From the NCBI GenBank assembly GCA_022695795.1, contig MU404087.1, positions 1-64,000 on the forward strand: a stretch of 64,000 nt of DNA. The letters are read 5' to 3'. Both the position numbers and the translations under genes were made by a program. The notes under the pieces were generated by a model. That model was not told where the DNA came from. It searched no databases and was given only the letters and a program-made list of their open reading frames with translations. Origin of the DNA: Biscogniauxia marginata. Its lineage: Eukaryota; Ascomycota; Sordariomycetes; Xylariales; Xylariaceae. Of the stretch, positions 25,345-37,546 are shown piece by piece (the first letter of the stretch is position 1; every line of letters starts with the position of its first letter).

Positions 25345-25608
25345 TGTGACAAGGGCTGCTGGACTTGGAACTGTAGTTTAAATTCAACTAATAATTATCT
25401 TCGGTCTCATGGGAATTAGGAGTCTAAGTTCTCCCATGAGGTCCTTTAGGAATCTGTTGCCTATATATACATAATCTACTACCTGAGGCATCTATTGTAC
25501 TATGCACGTTAGTACCATTAAATTCAAATCTAGTATCTATCTCTAATGGCCTTCAAGCTCATAACTAACTGGCCTTGGCGGCGCCTACAGTTGTCAGTCT
25601 GTGTGACA
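25345..25608 (+). mobile_element. solo LTR, copy B (264 bp) with 5-bp target duplication
   Basis: Begins TGTGACAAGGGCTGC, ends TCTGTGTGACA and aligns over its whole length with the copies at 1411-1675 and 41207-41471. It is flanked by the identical pentamer CTCAT at 25340-25344 and 25609-25613, a perfect target-site duplication of the size made by LTR-retrotransposon integrases. Since the duplication directly bounds a single LTR, the internal region was lost by LTR-LTR recombination. An internal TATATATACATA could be the former promoter TATA box. The neighbouring DNA carries no recognisable gag or pol. Confidence 0.88.
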
Positions 25609-27678
25609 CTCATACATATATACCTAGGTAAGTATATAGACTATCATAAAAAGACCCCTGTTTTACTTGATCCTACAGTCAGAGGAGTATAAAGTCTCTA
25701 ATCCAGGCTTTCCATATACGATATCTGAACGACTAATACCTAGGACAGCCCCGGCGGAAAACAACCCGTGAAAATCCTGAAATTTCTCGACAAATGGATA
25801 ACCGGCCATACTTACACAACTTAAGCTCACATAAACTAGAGGATAGAGAATAGAGAATAACCTTGCTGGTCGTAGTCGTAATAAGGGCCAGCTGGGCATC
25901 TGAACTGCCGGTATCCATTCGGGACTTATATTAGTACGGAGTTGCTAATGTCATTTATCTCGCTTTAAGAGAAATATTTCTTTGGAGCTTTTAGTTGCCC
26001 CCGAATTCCCTACAGAAAACCCCCGCGAGTAAATGTATTGCCATGGTTGTTTCTCTCTTATAGAGCAACGGAAGTTCATTTTAGAGCTTGGTAATAAGGT
26101 CTATAATTAACTAGCCTCTTGTCTTTATATAAAAGATTGTCCCGTGGCTTGCCGTAACTCATTTGGTGGGATTTGTCTGGCTTTCGGGTTTATCCAGTGG
26201 GTTTTTAAGTTGACGTGATCTTTATGTATTTTAATTCTGTTGTACAATTAACCTACCAACAAATTCTTCATACTTAATCATTACCTCATTACCTCATTCT
26301 ATAGAACGAGGAGTACCATGGCTATTAGCAAATATTATGGTCTTTTAACTCAAGCTCATACTATAATGATCATTAGCTTATAAATGAGGTTTTTCTTTTA
26401 TAACTACCTCTAACCTAGCAATATCTGTAAATCTTCTGGTTATGTAGAAGAGAGATCGGCCAAAATCTACTTATAGAAGTGACTTCTCGTTTTATACCTT
26501 ATATTACATTGACACTAGCTAGGTAGTCATCCCTAGAGGGTCACACGGGCCTAGTCTAAAAGAAACCCTCTGTATAACCAAAGATGACATACCTATTTAC
26601 AATCTCTTGCCTTTTTGAGAAAGCCCGCCAATCAGCAGCGAGCCTTGCGATTTCCAAGGTAGTTGCCCACATCTACATGTAATACGGGTAGTAACATAGT
26701 TGTCTCATGATGAATTAGAACTATAATCACCTAGAATGCGGAGCCTCTTACATTCCAATTGCCTCTTTGTCCTTCTAAGCGACGTATACCCGCATTGTAC
26801 CCATTAATCATTCTACACCACTACTCCTGACATTAACAATGCGGACATCTATACGATGCTCCGTATCTCCAAGCCTGATTTCCCTGAGAAGCAGGAGCTG
26901 GAGGGTGTACGCGTCGCATCAGAGTAGATAATGACTTTTCACTTAGCCATTACATACAACTCCTTAATTCCTCAGCCGGATTCCAGCCTAGGTTGTGGGC
27001 TAGCGCTGTCGGGTCATTATAGTCCTTTATAAAAGAGCGACTGACATTGCAAGCAGTTTTCCCATTACTAGGGGGAAAAGATACCTACCTAATCTAACCT
27101 AAAAAGAAAGCTCGCTACACTGTATTTCAATGCAGATGAGAACACATGATGTCCATTTCTTACCACTGGCAATGGTATAATTGTATATTCCTCCATCAAC
27201 TCGGGAGGTGGGCTATCAAGATACGAAGTAAAGACAAATAATGCACTTGTATATGTTCTTTCCCCTAGGGTCAAAATGAATGCGTCATAGAATAGGTAAG
27301 GATGAAGCACTATAATCAATTATGGCCCAATACTGAAGGCCCAAGTTTTTCTTGAATGAGCTCTTTCCAGAGGTTTGCTCATACAAACAACGAGATAACT
27401 TCGGTTGTAGGGGGGCAAGTAGTATAATTATTATGAAGGGGCTTTTTTTATGGTTCATACGTTTCTAGCTACAGTGTAGCTTCAACGTGTTATATATAAT
27501 ATTCGCGTTACTTTACAGTTCACATAGGGAAATAGGTGATTTCACGTTCTAACCCTACCTGATATTATATGGCACATTACAGACAACGAGCCCAGGATAA
27601 TCGTTGCTAGTAACCATACCAAGCCCCTCTAGCTTTACAATATTAATTAGCAGTAATAAATATTAAATCCACGTTATG

Positions 27679-27891
27679 TTAAAGGGAAGAAAAAAGGATG
27701 ACATGCTTGAAAGAGAGGGAGCCAGAGTTAAGCACAGCAGCTACGATATCGTTAGCCGACCTGTCCGGCGTGCGCCAGGAGCCGTTGGTGGAAAAGTGCA
27801 ATAATACAGTGGCTGTAACGAGCAATAGTATCTCGAACAGCAAGATCCGAGGCGGCCCGAAGTCACTACGACGAAGGAAGCCAGTAGCCAT
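27679..27891 (-). CDS. small membrane-anchored ORF, 70 aa, doubtful
   Basis: ATG-initiated frame with a single hydrophobic helix at about residues 16-32 (ILLFEILLLVTATVLLHF), then a polar tail. A second open frame on the same strand overlaps it upstream and encodes a Gln/Asp/Pro-rich segment, as in the cytosolic tail of type II fungal membrane proteins. A frameshifted gene start of that general layout is possible, but no conserved downstream domain is present. Confidence 0.18.
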   Translation of the reverse strand: MATGFLRRSDFGPPRILLFEILLLVTATVLLHFSTNGSWRTPDRSANDIVAAVLNSGSLSFKHVILFSSL

Positions 27892-28331
27892 GGCACCGGG
27901 GGAGGGGGGGTTCTACTACGAGGATTCGAGATATTCTTGAGGACGGGATCTTGATCTTGATCGAGATATCGTTGGAGTTGGGAACTATTATACCCCACCC
28001 CCTCTCCTCTCTTGAAGAGATGGGCACATAGGCCAGTTAGCTAGTTCGCCTATAGTAATCTAACCCAATACCTATTCAGAAGAAACCCTGACAACAATTT
28101 GGGAAGGAAGCAGGATATCGTTAAAAAAAAAACCCATGACTTAGCAGCACTACAACGCCGAGAATTAGCCGCCTGAGCGGTCGGGTCGTTCTCGTTTGCG
28201 CCTCATGTGCCCCCTTTGTAATCGGTTCGAGATCATTCAGAAATTGTGGATGAAGTTGTACTTATTATTGAGATAATGGGACGAATATATGAGGACAGGA
28301 TCGAGTGTGTCAGTCCGAGAGTGAGTGTAGG

Positions 28332-28352
28332 CAGGTGGGCGACGCCCACCTG
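28332..28352. repeat. 21-bp perfect palindrome next to a TA run
   Basis: Two 10-bp arms, CAGGTGGGCG and its exact complement, surround a single central A. The palindrome is immediately followed by TATATATATA and AGGAGGCC. It could form a cruciform, bind a dimeric regulator or be part of an old LTR promoter; nothing nearby decides. Confidence 0.8.
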
Positions 28353-31300
28353 TATATATATAGGAGGCCATTAGGGTCATAGCCCCATATTTCAACACTT
28401 GTCATCGTTCTACGAGCCAACTAACTGGGTTAAATGTTTGGTTTAGTTTAGTTTTGCCCACCTCGCTCGTGAGGACCAGCTGCTCATTCAAACCAATCAA
28501 CCCTCCCCCCTCTGTCTCTATCCGTCAGGGGCCCGGGGACGTAACCTTAGCGGTTAGCGGCCGTGAGAGACGCGATCCACAGTAATTGGGATATATAAGA
28601 GTTGTATACGCCCTGGAGTGACTATAGTTAGCTCCCTAGTAATTATTCTTAGTCTAATAGTGACCCTATACGCCCATCGCTCTCAGTCTGTTGTGCACCT
28701 GCTCGTCCCTCTGATACCATCCCTGCTTTCAAGGAGCAACAGTATCGAGAGCCCTATTTCAATATCATAAGTTTTTATTATTGGAGTCAGCACTTCAATT
28801 GGGAGGCTATCTCTTTGGATCTAGCTATCCCATCTTCTCGACTCGGTTAAAAACACATGAAGCACTCGTCATACCTGTCTAGGTCCCATCAGGGCCTGCC
28901 GTGACCTGGTTTGTCGTATGGAAGATAGTGATATACAGTTCCCTATAGTTTATTTTATCTCATCGGAACAGTCAGCTATGGAAGCGAACCGTATCTCGTC
29001 GAGGTGACTTTTCGTAGCCCGCGGCGTGGTTGATAAAGGAGGCATCTGCTGTCAATAGGATTGATTGTCAGGCAGTGCTGTTAACATTGAACACCGGGGA
29101 TTTAATTGTCTAGGACTGACCCTTTATAAACATGGACACGATATTAATCTCTGTTACTTTGTTTTCCTTACGCAACTAAATAACGATGTGCTTAGGTACG
29201 CAAGTAGTTGTAACCAGTTAAGTGAAAGATAACTAGTCAGAGGCATAATTAGGTCAGATATTAAATCTAGTAACATATTACCACAACACGCAAAATACCT
29301 CATACTTCAACATGACCCTTATACTCTACGCGCTCACATGATTAATGCATTAGTGGCTAAATAAGGTCCGACGTTGTCGTGATAACTGATCCAACAGAAA
29401 GTGGCTATCCTCCGCAGCTAGCGGTTCCTATCACGGAGATAGATTTGGTGTCACTGCAAGTCCAGCTTTTTCTTGTCAATGCCGAAGAGGCAGTTCATGC
29501 AGGATGGCGATACTGCAAAGCATTTGGACTACCTGGGTGGTTCAAGCAAGTGTTTGCGGTGATGATGCCTTAGTCAATGCATGCATGCAGCCATCTCTCC
29601 CTTGAGATCAAGTTGCGGAACCCTCTTGAGGGCCTGTATCTCCTTACGTCGTGAAGCCTTTATTTTTACTTCTGTTACATAAAAATTGAAGCATATTTGC
29701 GGACCGCTTGCGTTTTCTTGCGCCATCCCATTCGTCGAATTTTCTCATAATATAATCAGACCAGCCATCGTGCCCACATATGTAGTTGTGAAGTTAGTTT
29801 GACTCAATACAACATTCCAGGGAATTAACTGTTAAACTTTGACAGGGGTTTATGTAACTTCTCGTCATGGTCTCCCCATAGTCACACCACCAGCTTGTAT
29901 CTCACAAGTAGTTTCCCAATTCATTTCTATGAGAACTACTTCTAGTTACTCATGGGTCCTAATACACTCACGCCGCAATCTAGGGCTTACTAAGATATCT
30001 ATAAGTCTAAGCCAACCAGACCTTAGGATAGTGTCGACGGATGGTGTGAGCATATTTGTATAGAGTTTAACGATTAATACCCCTGGATGGTGTGGTTATA
30101 TATTGAGTAAAAAGCTCAACAGCCTCGGTCTTCAATGAGCCAAGTAAGTATTCGAGTCACGAGTCTAACATGCCCATACCCAACAGTAGATCGTTGTAAG
30201 ATATCAATGCACAGTTTGATTAAGGCTTTATGAAGCCAAATTAAGGACCTCTCCACGGCCCTGGGGGAGGAGCCTATGGGTCCCGTATTCAGTCACGCGC
30301 ACGACTGCGTGCATGTACATATAACTGGGTTTCCCCACGGGGAACGGAGTAGGCGAGGCCGGAGTAGGTAGCATTAGATGAAGATCGGCAAGATAATTCC
30401 GGGGGAAAAAATACCAAGGAGAAGCAACGGGTAGATGGTGAAAAGAGGAGAGACTCCGAGAACGAGAAAAGAAAGCTTCAAGCAATTACGTCCCGAGTGG
30501 CTGGAAAGGGGAATGCCGTACAGAACACGTGTTGGGCCTATGTAAGGCACCTTGCTCTACATAGAATTAGACACTAGATTGCGATGAACCAACGCGGTAG
30601 GAGACGCGTGTAATAAGTTCTTATGCAACATATGGTAATGCGACATGTGACCATTCTGCAGATAGGTCGGCCCACACTGTTTAGTCAGGATCGAGACTCA
30701 GACTGCTAAGTTAGTAAGACTATAGGACATTGCTGCATTCGTTGTTTACATAATATCTATAGCTTACGTACTTTAGTATCTCTGTCATCACTAGGGGCTG
30801 TTTTTCCGCTTGTTTTTATGCCGGGGAGGCAGAAACTGGGATCTCAAATTGCTGGGCTCGATTATGGATATTTGTTAGTCTAAAAAGAGATAAGACGATC
30901 GTTTCAAGATCCCTCGATAAAAGACTTCGTGGTCAAAACCTCTCAGCAGTAGTAGACGAGGTCATATTATCAAAATATCTAGGACCAAGAACTTCCCCAG
31001 TTAGGTCTCGCTGCAAGGCCGAGCCCCCTTTCTAGATGAATCTTCAGCTCAAGCTCTCTCACCAAACCCTCGGTCGTATTAGCTTGCCCTTTTATCTAGC
31101 ATGATGCTGGGGTTTGTTAGGTAGGTTGGATTTTCGTTAAATCGCGAGACAGGGGAAGGCATCGAATAATGCTTGATTGAGGGGAGTATGTGAACTTTCA
31201 TCCAGCTCGTTCCGCCAGATCTCCTACCTCTCTCTTTCAGTGTGGAAGTCCTCACCGAGTAATGAACCCAGAGTTCCCGTTCTTACCCAAGCCGACTAGC

Positions 31301-31513
31301 TCTACCTTTTCATATCGTATTGTCATGTCTTCACCTCGAATTTCTTCATTTCGTTTCACTTTTTTTCATGTACCGGAACCTAGACTTTGTGGACCCTCTT
31401 TCTTGAGGTCACCAATGGTTATTTCACATAATTTTTTCTCAACCTTACCCTATCGTCAGGACAAACCCCTGGATAGACGTGAACTGTTGGCCCCGACACG
31501 TGGGTGGGACTAT

Positions 31514-31960
31514 CTAGACCAAATCCAAGTCGCCATGATGCCAGTGCTGGTACCGGGTGGCGCGGCTCGGTCGCGGCGGCGTGAAGAGGATGGGGCATTC
31601 GCCGCAGCGTGGGCAGCCGCGGTGCGGGCAGTCGGGCCGGTCTGGGTTCGAACAATAGCTACCACTGCTGCGGTAGCGGCACTGGCAGCACACGAAGCCG
31701 ATGGGCTGATGTAACTGCACTATTACTGGCCTCTCGCCGCCCCCGGTGCCGCGATGTTGATGATCTGGTAGTAGTAGCTGGTAGTGAGCGTGGCTGTGAG
31801 TGGGACTAGGACTCAGGGACTCGTGATGATGGTGGTCATTCGCGGAGGACATCTGTACTAACAGTCGTGGTGGGCGAGAGTCGTGTCTGGGTCTGATTAA
31901 TAATCGCTGCACCGCATGCATACGGCACTGCGACGTGGGCTCGGGATGATGCGTAGGCAT
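31514..31960 (-). CDS. hypothetical small protein with C-terminal Cys cluster
   Basis: The ATG at 31960 gives 148 residues; the frame is open further upstream but with no ATG. Residues 1-85 are His/Pro/Ser-rich and low in complexity, including HHHH at 43-46. Residues 88-123 hold eight cysteines (91, 92, 94, 103, 111, 116, 119, 122) in the order CCQC...C...C..HxxCxxCxxC, with an FVCCQC entry. This layout resembles short zinc-ribbon-like Cys clusters found in many fungal hypothetical proteins whose role is unknown. There is no signal peptide or membrane helix. The codon pattern is more GC-rich than the surrounding DNA, which supports coding. An antisense frame is also open but begins at GTG. 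No neighbouring gene suggests a function. Confidence 0.5.
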   Translation of the reverse strand: MPTHHPEPTSQCRMHAVQRLLIRPRHDSRPPRLLVQMSSANDHHHHESLSPSPTHSHAHYQLLLPDHQHRGTGGGERPVIVQLHQPIGFVCCQCRYRSSGSYCSNPDRPDCPHRGCPRCGECPILFTPPRPSRATRYQHWHHGDLDLV

Positions 31961-32882
31961 TATGGTAGACTGGGCTAAGTTGCAAACGGGGTTGATGTAA
32001 GTGTATCTGACGAAACTGGAAATCTGCGAGACCTTCCTTATTTGGGTTGATCGTATCCCAGCGAACGCTTGTTCCCAGAACTTAGACAGAAAACTATACA
32101 GCGCCAAAGGAAGTAGGTAGGCTCCCGTGTGGTGTATTCGACTTGTTTCTTCTTGCTTCACGGGTCTAGGCGTCGAACAAAGCCATGCGAATCGTTGTTG
32201 TTTTGAAGATGATGGTGAGTATAATAGTTAGATCATCACCTGAAACCTCTCTTCGCATGGCAATTAAAAACATGAGCACGTTGAGGGGCTAAGAAACAGT
32301 TAGTATGGCCACCGTCGCAACGACTGTCTCTCCCTGCCATGATGCTACTCGCTTCTGTTGAAAAATTGTACCCTTAGAGTATATAATAATGCCAAACCCA
32401 AGGCAGAGAATTGTTGAGACAATCGCTTAACAGTTTTGAGCACTCAGATGTCGATGCATAAAGAGCTCGCAAGACTGTCTGATATTCCAAAATGGAAAAC
32501 CTAGTAATGCCTTGTCTTTCAGTATTCCGCTCAAGAAGAGCCATTTACTGCTTACTATAAGCTCACGGACTTGAATGGCAAACATCCGATGCCTCGAATC
32601 ATGAAGCATCACTAGGCATAGGGGATGTTATTTGCTTGGAACCCAGATGACTTATCCGCCAGTGGAATTTAACGAGACAGGAGAACTTAATGTTCAGCCA
32701 TGTTCAAGACGTTGGACTAGGGAGCCTATTCCAATAGACACATTTAGACTGTTGAGGCTTTTTGTAATAAGCGACAGTAAGCAGTCAAGCCACGATAAGA
32801 TAAACAAAGAATTTGCGGCCTTGCGCTGCGTATAACAAGTTGTTACCTCTGAATAGTCTCTATTATTATTACTACGGCTTAG

Positions 32883-34150
32883 GAGGATACTCGACCGTCA
32901 AATGTCGATGTGGCGAGGACTCCGCGAGCGGGTACTTGAAGTCGCCGGGATTGGCATCAATAGCATTAATTATAACCGCGTCGAAAGACTGTCCAACCGG
33001 CTCGACAGGTTGACGTTCCTACTGCGGCCGCCAAACAGCAACCCGTAGGCAGCGAAGCCGGATTCTTGAAAGTTCTAGAGCATCATGTCACGATATCGTC
33101 ATTGTCGCCTTCACTCAGCTTTCGATAGTCTTGGCGAGTCGTTTGAGAGACCCAATCGATAGGACTCACACAATGCGTCGGCGACCATCGTCTATGCTGA
33201 ACTGGAGGGCTTACTCAAATAACTCCCAAGCCTCGAATTGTGATGATAGGTGCCGAGATTGCCACAGCACTCCAAGCATTGCATGTGTAAAACACGGCGC
33301 TGATCGACGCTGGTGATCCGTGGAACCATTGCAGACTATCACTGGAGATGGTGAAAATCAACGGGCGGAAACCTAGAGGGGAAAAAAAGACGGAGACATG
33401 TGCTAACTTCACCAATACCCGTCCGTCCCTCTCTCACTAAAGAAGATCAAACCGCGGGGAGGTAGTTTGCCTTCACATGTCGTAGACCGTACCACGAGCA
33501 GAGTGGTCCGTTTTCCTGTTGACTTACGGGGCGCCGTCGCCAAATATCCAGAGCAACAGATTATGTACGGACCAACGGGTTCGGACGATTAAGGGCGAAC
33601 TCGGCTCAACGTACTTAATCGCACCAACCAATTGATTGTTGTGCCAATATGGAATACTAGTACGGAGTGGATACTGGCCTGAGCTTCTATCGGTGAGTGA
33701 TAGATCGCGCAAACTATTGGGTTCTCCCTTGCTCTCTGAGAATAGTGACGTGTTCACGCTTTGCCTTTATGAGATGGACACAACAAACCGCATCCGGCTC
33801 GCATGGAGCAGCACAGAAGGAATCCATAGTTGTTATCGATTACCTCTGAGGGGTTTCTTCCTGCCGGATTTCTGAGATAGACTGGTGGGTTTGACCGCGA
33901 GTCTCACCTACACTAGAAGCATTAGTGTAGAGCGAGAAATTATGCACGAGGTCCGCAGAGCCGCCGAAGTTGTGGATCAAGACGGAGGAGGAGTTGTAGG
34001 TTTGCAGCTGGCTACAGCCGAGGACAGCGGGTGTTTACCAAGACGTCTCCTAGTCCTCCTCCCGCCCTCTCCGCACAAAGAACTCGGCAGTCTTGCTATA
34101 AGCCAACGTGACCTTTTAGCAAGGGTGTCGAGCCGCGCCAATGTTCTTTA
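32883..34150 (-). pseudogene. decayed or mis-spliced gene remnant, unrecognised
   Basis: On the minus strand, good protein-like segments occur in one order but different frames: about 34005-33925 (HNFGGSADLVHNFSLYTNA), 33757-33527 (PLRTSIPYWHNNQLVGAIKY and a Trp-rich end), 33415-33215 (FRPLIFTISSDSLQWFHG), about 33160-33095 (DWVSQTTRQDYRKLSEGDND) and about 33010-32883 (FDAVIINAIDANPGDFKYP). Some breaks could be introns (for example GTGAGA near 33920, GTAAGC near 33214), but others contain in-frame stops without clean splice sites. I read it as a multi-exon gene that is either degenerate or that I could not resolve. No family is recognised. Confidence 0.3.
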
Positions 34151-37100
34151 CAACACGGTAAGGAGCATCTATTAACCGACACATTAGGAGCAAAGGCGGT
34201 GTGAACTGGCTTTTGCTGGAGTTGAGAGAAGAACCTCCGGCTTGTCCAAATGGGTGCCAAGTGTTGTGATCCAAGGACTCCTTTAGTGGATGTTTACTGA
34301 TACATGGGTCTGTGTTGACGTCCCAAGCTATATCATGTAAGGGATGAACTTCGGATCATTCCATGCGTTCTAATAAGAGCCGTAGAAACCCCGGTGGTAT
34401 TGAGTTGCTCCGGATGCATTAGTATAAAGTGCGAGGCAGATCTGCTGTTGGCTCGCTTGAGTGGGTACAAGGATGGTAATGTAGTGAGGAGATTCCAAGC
34501 GGCACAACGGGCCCAACACGCGGGCGTACACCTATGTAGGTACTTCGTACATATATATTTATGCACCAAGTCAATCAGGGCCTAAGATAGACCTCGAAAG
34601 CTTGGAGTGCTAATTGATCCATGCTGCAAACCGCATTCGAAAATACCGGTTTTTGGAACCATCACGGACTTGAACGAATTCGACTTTACACTTATTATCG
34701 CAATTGTTAGTTATGAGGGATAAATGAACAAAGATAAGTAGGAGAAAAAAGTAAAGAGAAAAAAAGGGGGCGCAAATGAGCATTCAGGGCACAACCTTGT
34801 CAGCCCTATGGTCTTCGAGAATCTTTGCCTGAGAGTCCCTTTTTCTAACCTTTTTTTGGTTTTTACTTTCGGCCTCGGAGCTGTGCGTAGGATAGCAAAG
34901 CGAGATCATCCTTTCACATCATTGACGGCTAATACATCTTCGGTAAACTCCTTTTAGTGTATATCCTAGTGGTATGTAAATGGGCCGCCGGTCCTTCTGG
35001 CTCGGCGGAAATGGCGGGAGTACTCTACTTTTTTCTCTCTCTCTCTCTTTTTTGAAGGCCCCGCGGCGGTGGTCATCAGGGTCAAGCTAGAGGTCCCTGC
35101 AGACGAGTGATCATCAGGGCCTTTAAAAAGTAGCGCCTCACATGGCTGGCATCTAGGACAAGATGTGGGGTTGGTTGGCTTCCCTCTCTTCCTCTGCAGG
35201 CAAAGGCGGGTTGAAGAGAAAGGTACTTAGTCATGGAAATTCGAGGCCTCGTGGTCGAGTAGTTCCAACTGACAGAAGCAAACTAAGCTGCGTGATCACA
35301 AGGTAATTAATTTGACCTGTGTAATTAGAACGGCCCACCAGAGGAAACAAAAACTTACTGGTGGTTATTCTGGGAGACTCGACATCACTAACAGGACCTG
35401 AATCTTACTCACATAACGCAGAAGGGATGGGGGTCTCGCTGCTATCATGTTTCGCATGTACCTACATTTGCCAGCTCACCCAGATAGGAGACGAGCGAAT
35501 AAGAAACACCTCTGAGCCTTGACTTGCTTATGACACGCGGGAGGAGTATCTGCCTGTCTGGCTGACTACCTGTTTGGTAAATTGCCTGGGCAAGCTGGGG
35601 TAGATGGAGTAGCAGTCGAACGCAAGGGGGGTGAGGATTCTGGCTGGCTGGTGACGGGGAGTTTCTGATTGGCGGGCCGGGGTGGTTTCAAAGTCGTCGG
35701 GCTATTCTTGAGGCTTCCCGCGGGCCGTTCCCCTGCAGTCCATCTCCTATAGGAGCTCAAGATGACATTCGGCCACGCTGGCAGTGGGCGATTGGGCGAA
35801 GTTAGGTCGCGATAGCGCATTCGCTAACAACGGCACAGTAAACTAGGCATTTGGGCTGGCTGAAATGTCCCAAACGGGGCAGGAATCTGATTAACTCCCT
35901 CGATATGGCAGTATATATTAGAATGCACCCAGCCAGCCAGAATATCACATCTTGTTTTGTAGTCAGTATAATGCTGATAAATAGATATATTTATATAAAT
36001 AGACAGCCCCCTTTGAAAACTTTGGCAAGGTTTGTCGGCAAGGGAGATACGAGGTCGAGACGGTTGGAGGAAAAGAAAAAGGGGAAAGGGGTAGGGGAGG
36101 GGTGGATGAATTTCCAGGGAGAGAGATAATACACATGCAAAATGGTGGTAGAGCAAGTAATAATAGGTAGGTAGGTAGGTCAGTAAGAATAGGTACGGTA
36201 GCTGTAGTTGTAGATAGGCACGTAAACGAGGTACCTTACGCACGATGATATAGGTAGGTAGGTATTTCGGGACTCGCGCTGTACCTAGCGTAACGAGTGG
36301 GTATGACTCAACCCATGTACATGGAACGGTCGGAGAAGCACAGAGAAGCCAGGAAAAAAGTATCCTCGCGGTGCCGTGCACTGGCCACCCCCGAAGCCAG
36401 ATCTCACCCCCAACTGACGTATCCGTCCGCTTGTAACTTGGAGCGTCTGGAGTGGGCCCTGCCCGTCGGCGGTACTTCGCAGAGACGTGGCGGAGGGATT
36501 GACCTGTTGGGCTACGCGTGTGCAGGTACCTGGCCATGTACCTGGTGTGCCTCCCTCTGCTTGTACCCCGCATGTACCTCGGTGCCCAGTCTCCCACGAA
36601 TCCCCCCGCGCGGCCACGGCCCACCCCTGTCGCCTGCTGTCCTAATCGGGGTCCACTTAAATTGCCAGACACGCCCCAGCTCGTCCCAGTCGCCAATTTG
36701 GGACCCTGCGCATCCACCGCATCTTGTTCTCGTCCCCGTCGGTTCTGTACACTAGGAGTCTCCATCCCATCTTGTCATCCTGTTCCTCTGCTGCGGCTTT
36801 CCCAGATTCCCGTTTTTCCATTTCCTGTCCGCTTCTCGCTCCTCTTACCTGCCTGCCTTCCCACTCCGTCCTTCCCACTTCCGACCTCGATGCCTCTTCA
36901 CATGCGATCTAGACACTCTGCCAGACAAGTCAGTCTGTGACATGCGCCCATAGATCTATCGCAGCGAGATAACCTAGACCTGACTTGACTTGACCTGACC
37001 CGACCTCCACATCTACATATCACGACAGCCTGCCAAGCCGATAGATAATACTACATACACTTGACCAGTCGACCAGCCCATCTTATCGCGACGCACTCAC

Positions 37101-37368
37101 TTATACGATATCCCGGACCACGAATCACTGGCTTGCAACTCCGAGGATTGGCCCGATAACCTCAGGCACTGACAGGTGGTCGCGCATCACAGGTACGCAG
37201 GTTCACCGGCTGAGCCCTTCCTGATTTACATATTCACGAGGATTCGGGCTGCGCACCCAGTCCTTCCTGTACATTATCGTCGAGGCCCCCCGGCCTGGCT
37301 TGTGTTTGGCACTTGCAACTACGACCTGGGACCTGAACCTCGAGGTAGTCTTGATATAGGTAGTTCGA

Positions 37369-37407
37369 TGCGGGCATCGCTGGGAATAAGATTGGCACCT
37401 TCTTAGA
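37369..37407 (+). promoter_or_regulatory. upstream ORF (12 codons) before the coiled-coil gene
   Basis: A short ATG frame encoding 12 residues ends in TAG 139 bp before the main ATG. If the transcript begins upstream of it, it could reduce translation of the main frame. Transcript start is unknown. Confidence 0.35.
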
Positions 37408-37546
37408 CTTGGGTTCCTGGACGTCGCGACTTTTCCGCGAGGCTAAATCCAAACCTTCGGCATCGTTCAACCTTCCCGCTCATAATACGTCTTGGACGCC
37501 TCTTGCCCGGCCATTCCCCTCTTCTACACTTGCAACCTCCTCGACC

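Larger units (their letters stand above)
25609..31513. other. AT-rich intergenic DNA
   Basis: Mostly AT-rich with many stops in all frames. It includes the palindrome at 28332-28352, a short ATG frame with one hydrophobic segment at 27891-27679 (minus), and a 64-codon frame at 29379-29573 without a convincing start. No RNA gene with clear A and B boxes was found. Confidence 0.5.
31961..37546. other. Intergenic interval with minus-strand coding debris, then leader of the coiled-coil gene
   Basis: At 34.1-32.9 kb the minus strand carries protein-like fragments in changing frames (listed separately). From 35.5 kb the DNA is rich in AGGT units (36165-36180 and 36251-36264). A 313-codon minus-strand frame there is largely repeat-encoded and is rejected. 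The segment at about 36900-37546 is presumably promoter and 5' UTR of the coiled-coil gene and includes an upstream ORF at 37369-37407. Confidence 0.45.

Noticed and set aside
28225..28240. tRNA B-box-like GGTTCGAGATC
   Set aside because: The last bases miss the consensus, the upstream A box is poor and no cloverleaf could be folded.
31190..31714. 174-codon plus-strand ORF antisense to the Cys-cluster protein
   Set aside because: Starts at GTG, and its C-terminal half is only the complement of the Cys-rich frame.
35824..36765. 313-codon minus-strand ORF starting with ATG
   Set aside because: Much of it is encoded by AGGT/CTAC microsatellites (Tyr-Leu-Pro-Thr runs) and other low-complexity DNA in the upstream region of the coiled-coil gene; no domain and no splice structure.
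37409..37546. 46-codon N-terminal extension of the coiled-coil protein
   Set aside because: It begins at TTG; the first ATG is at 37547 and a stop-terminated uORF lies just upstream.
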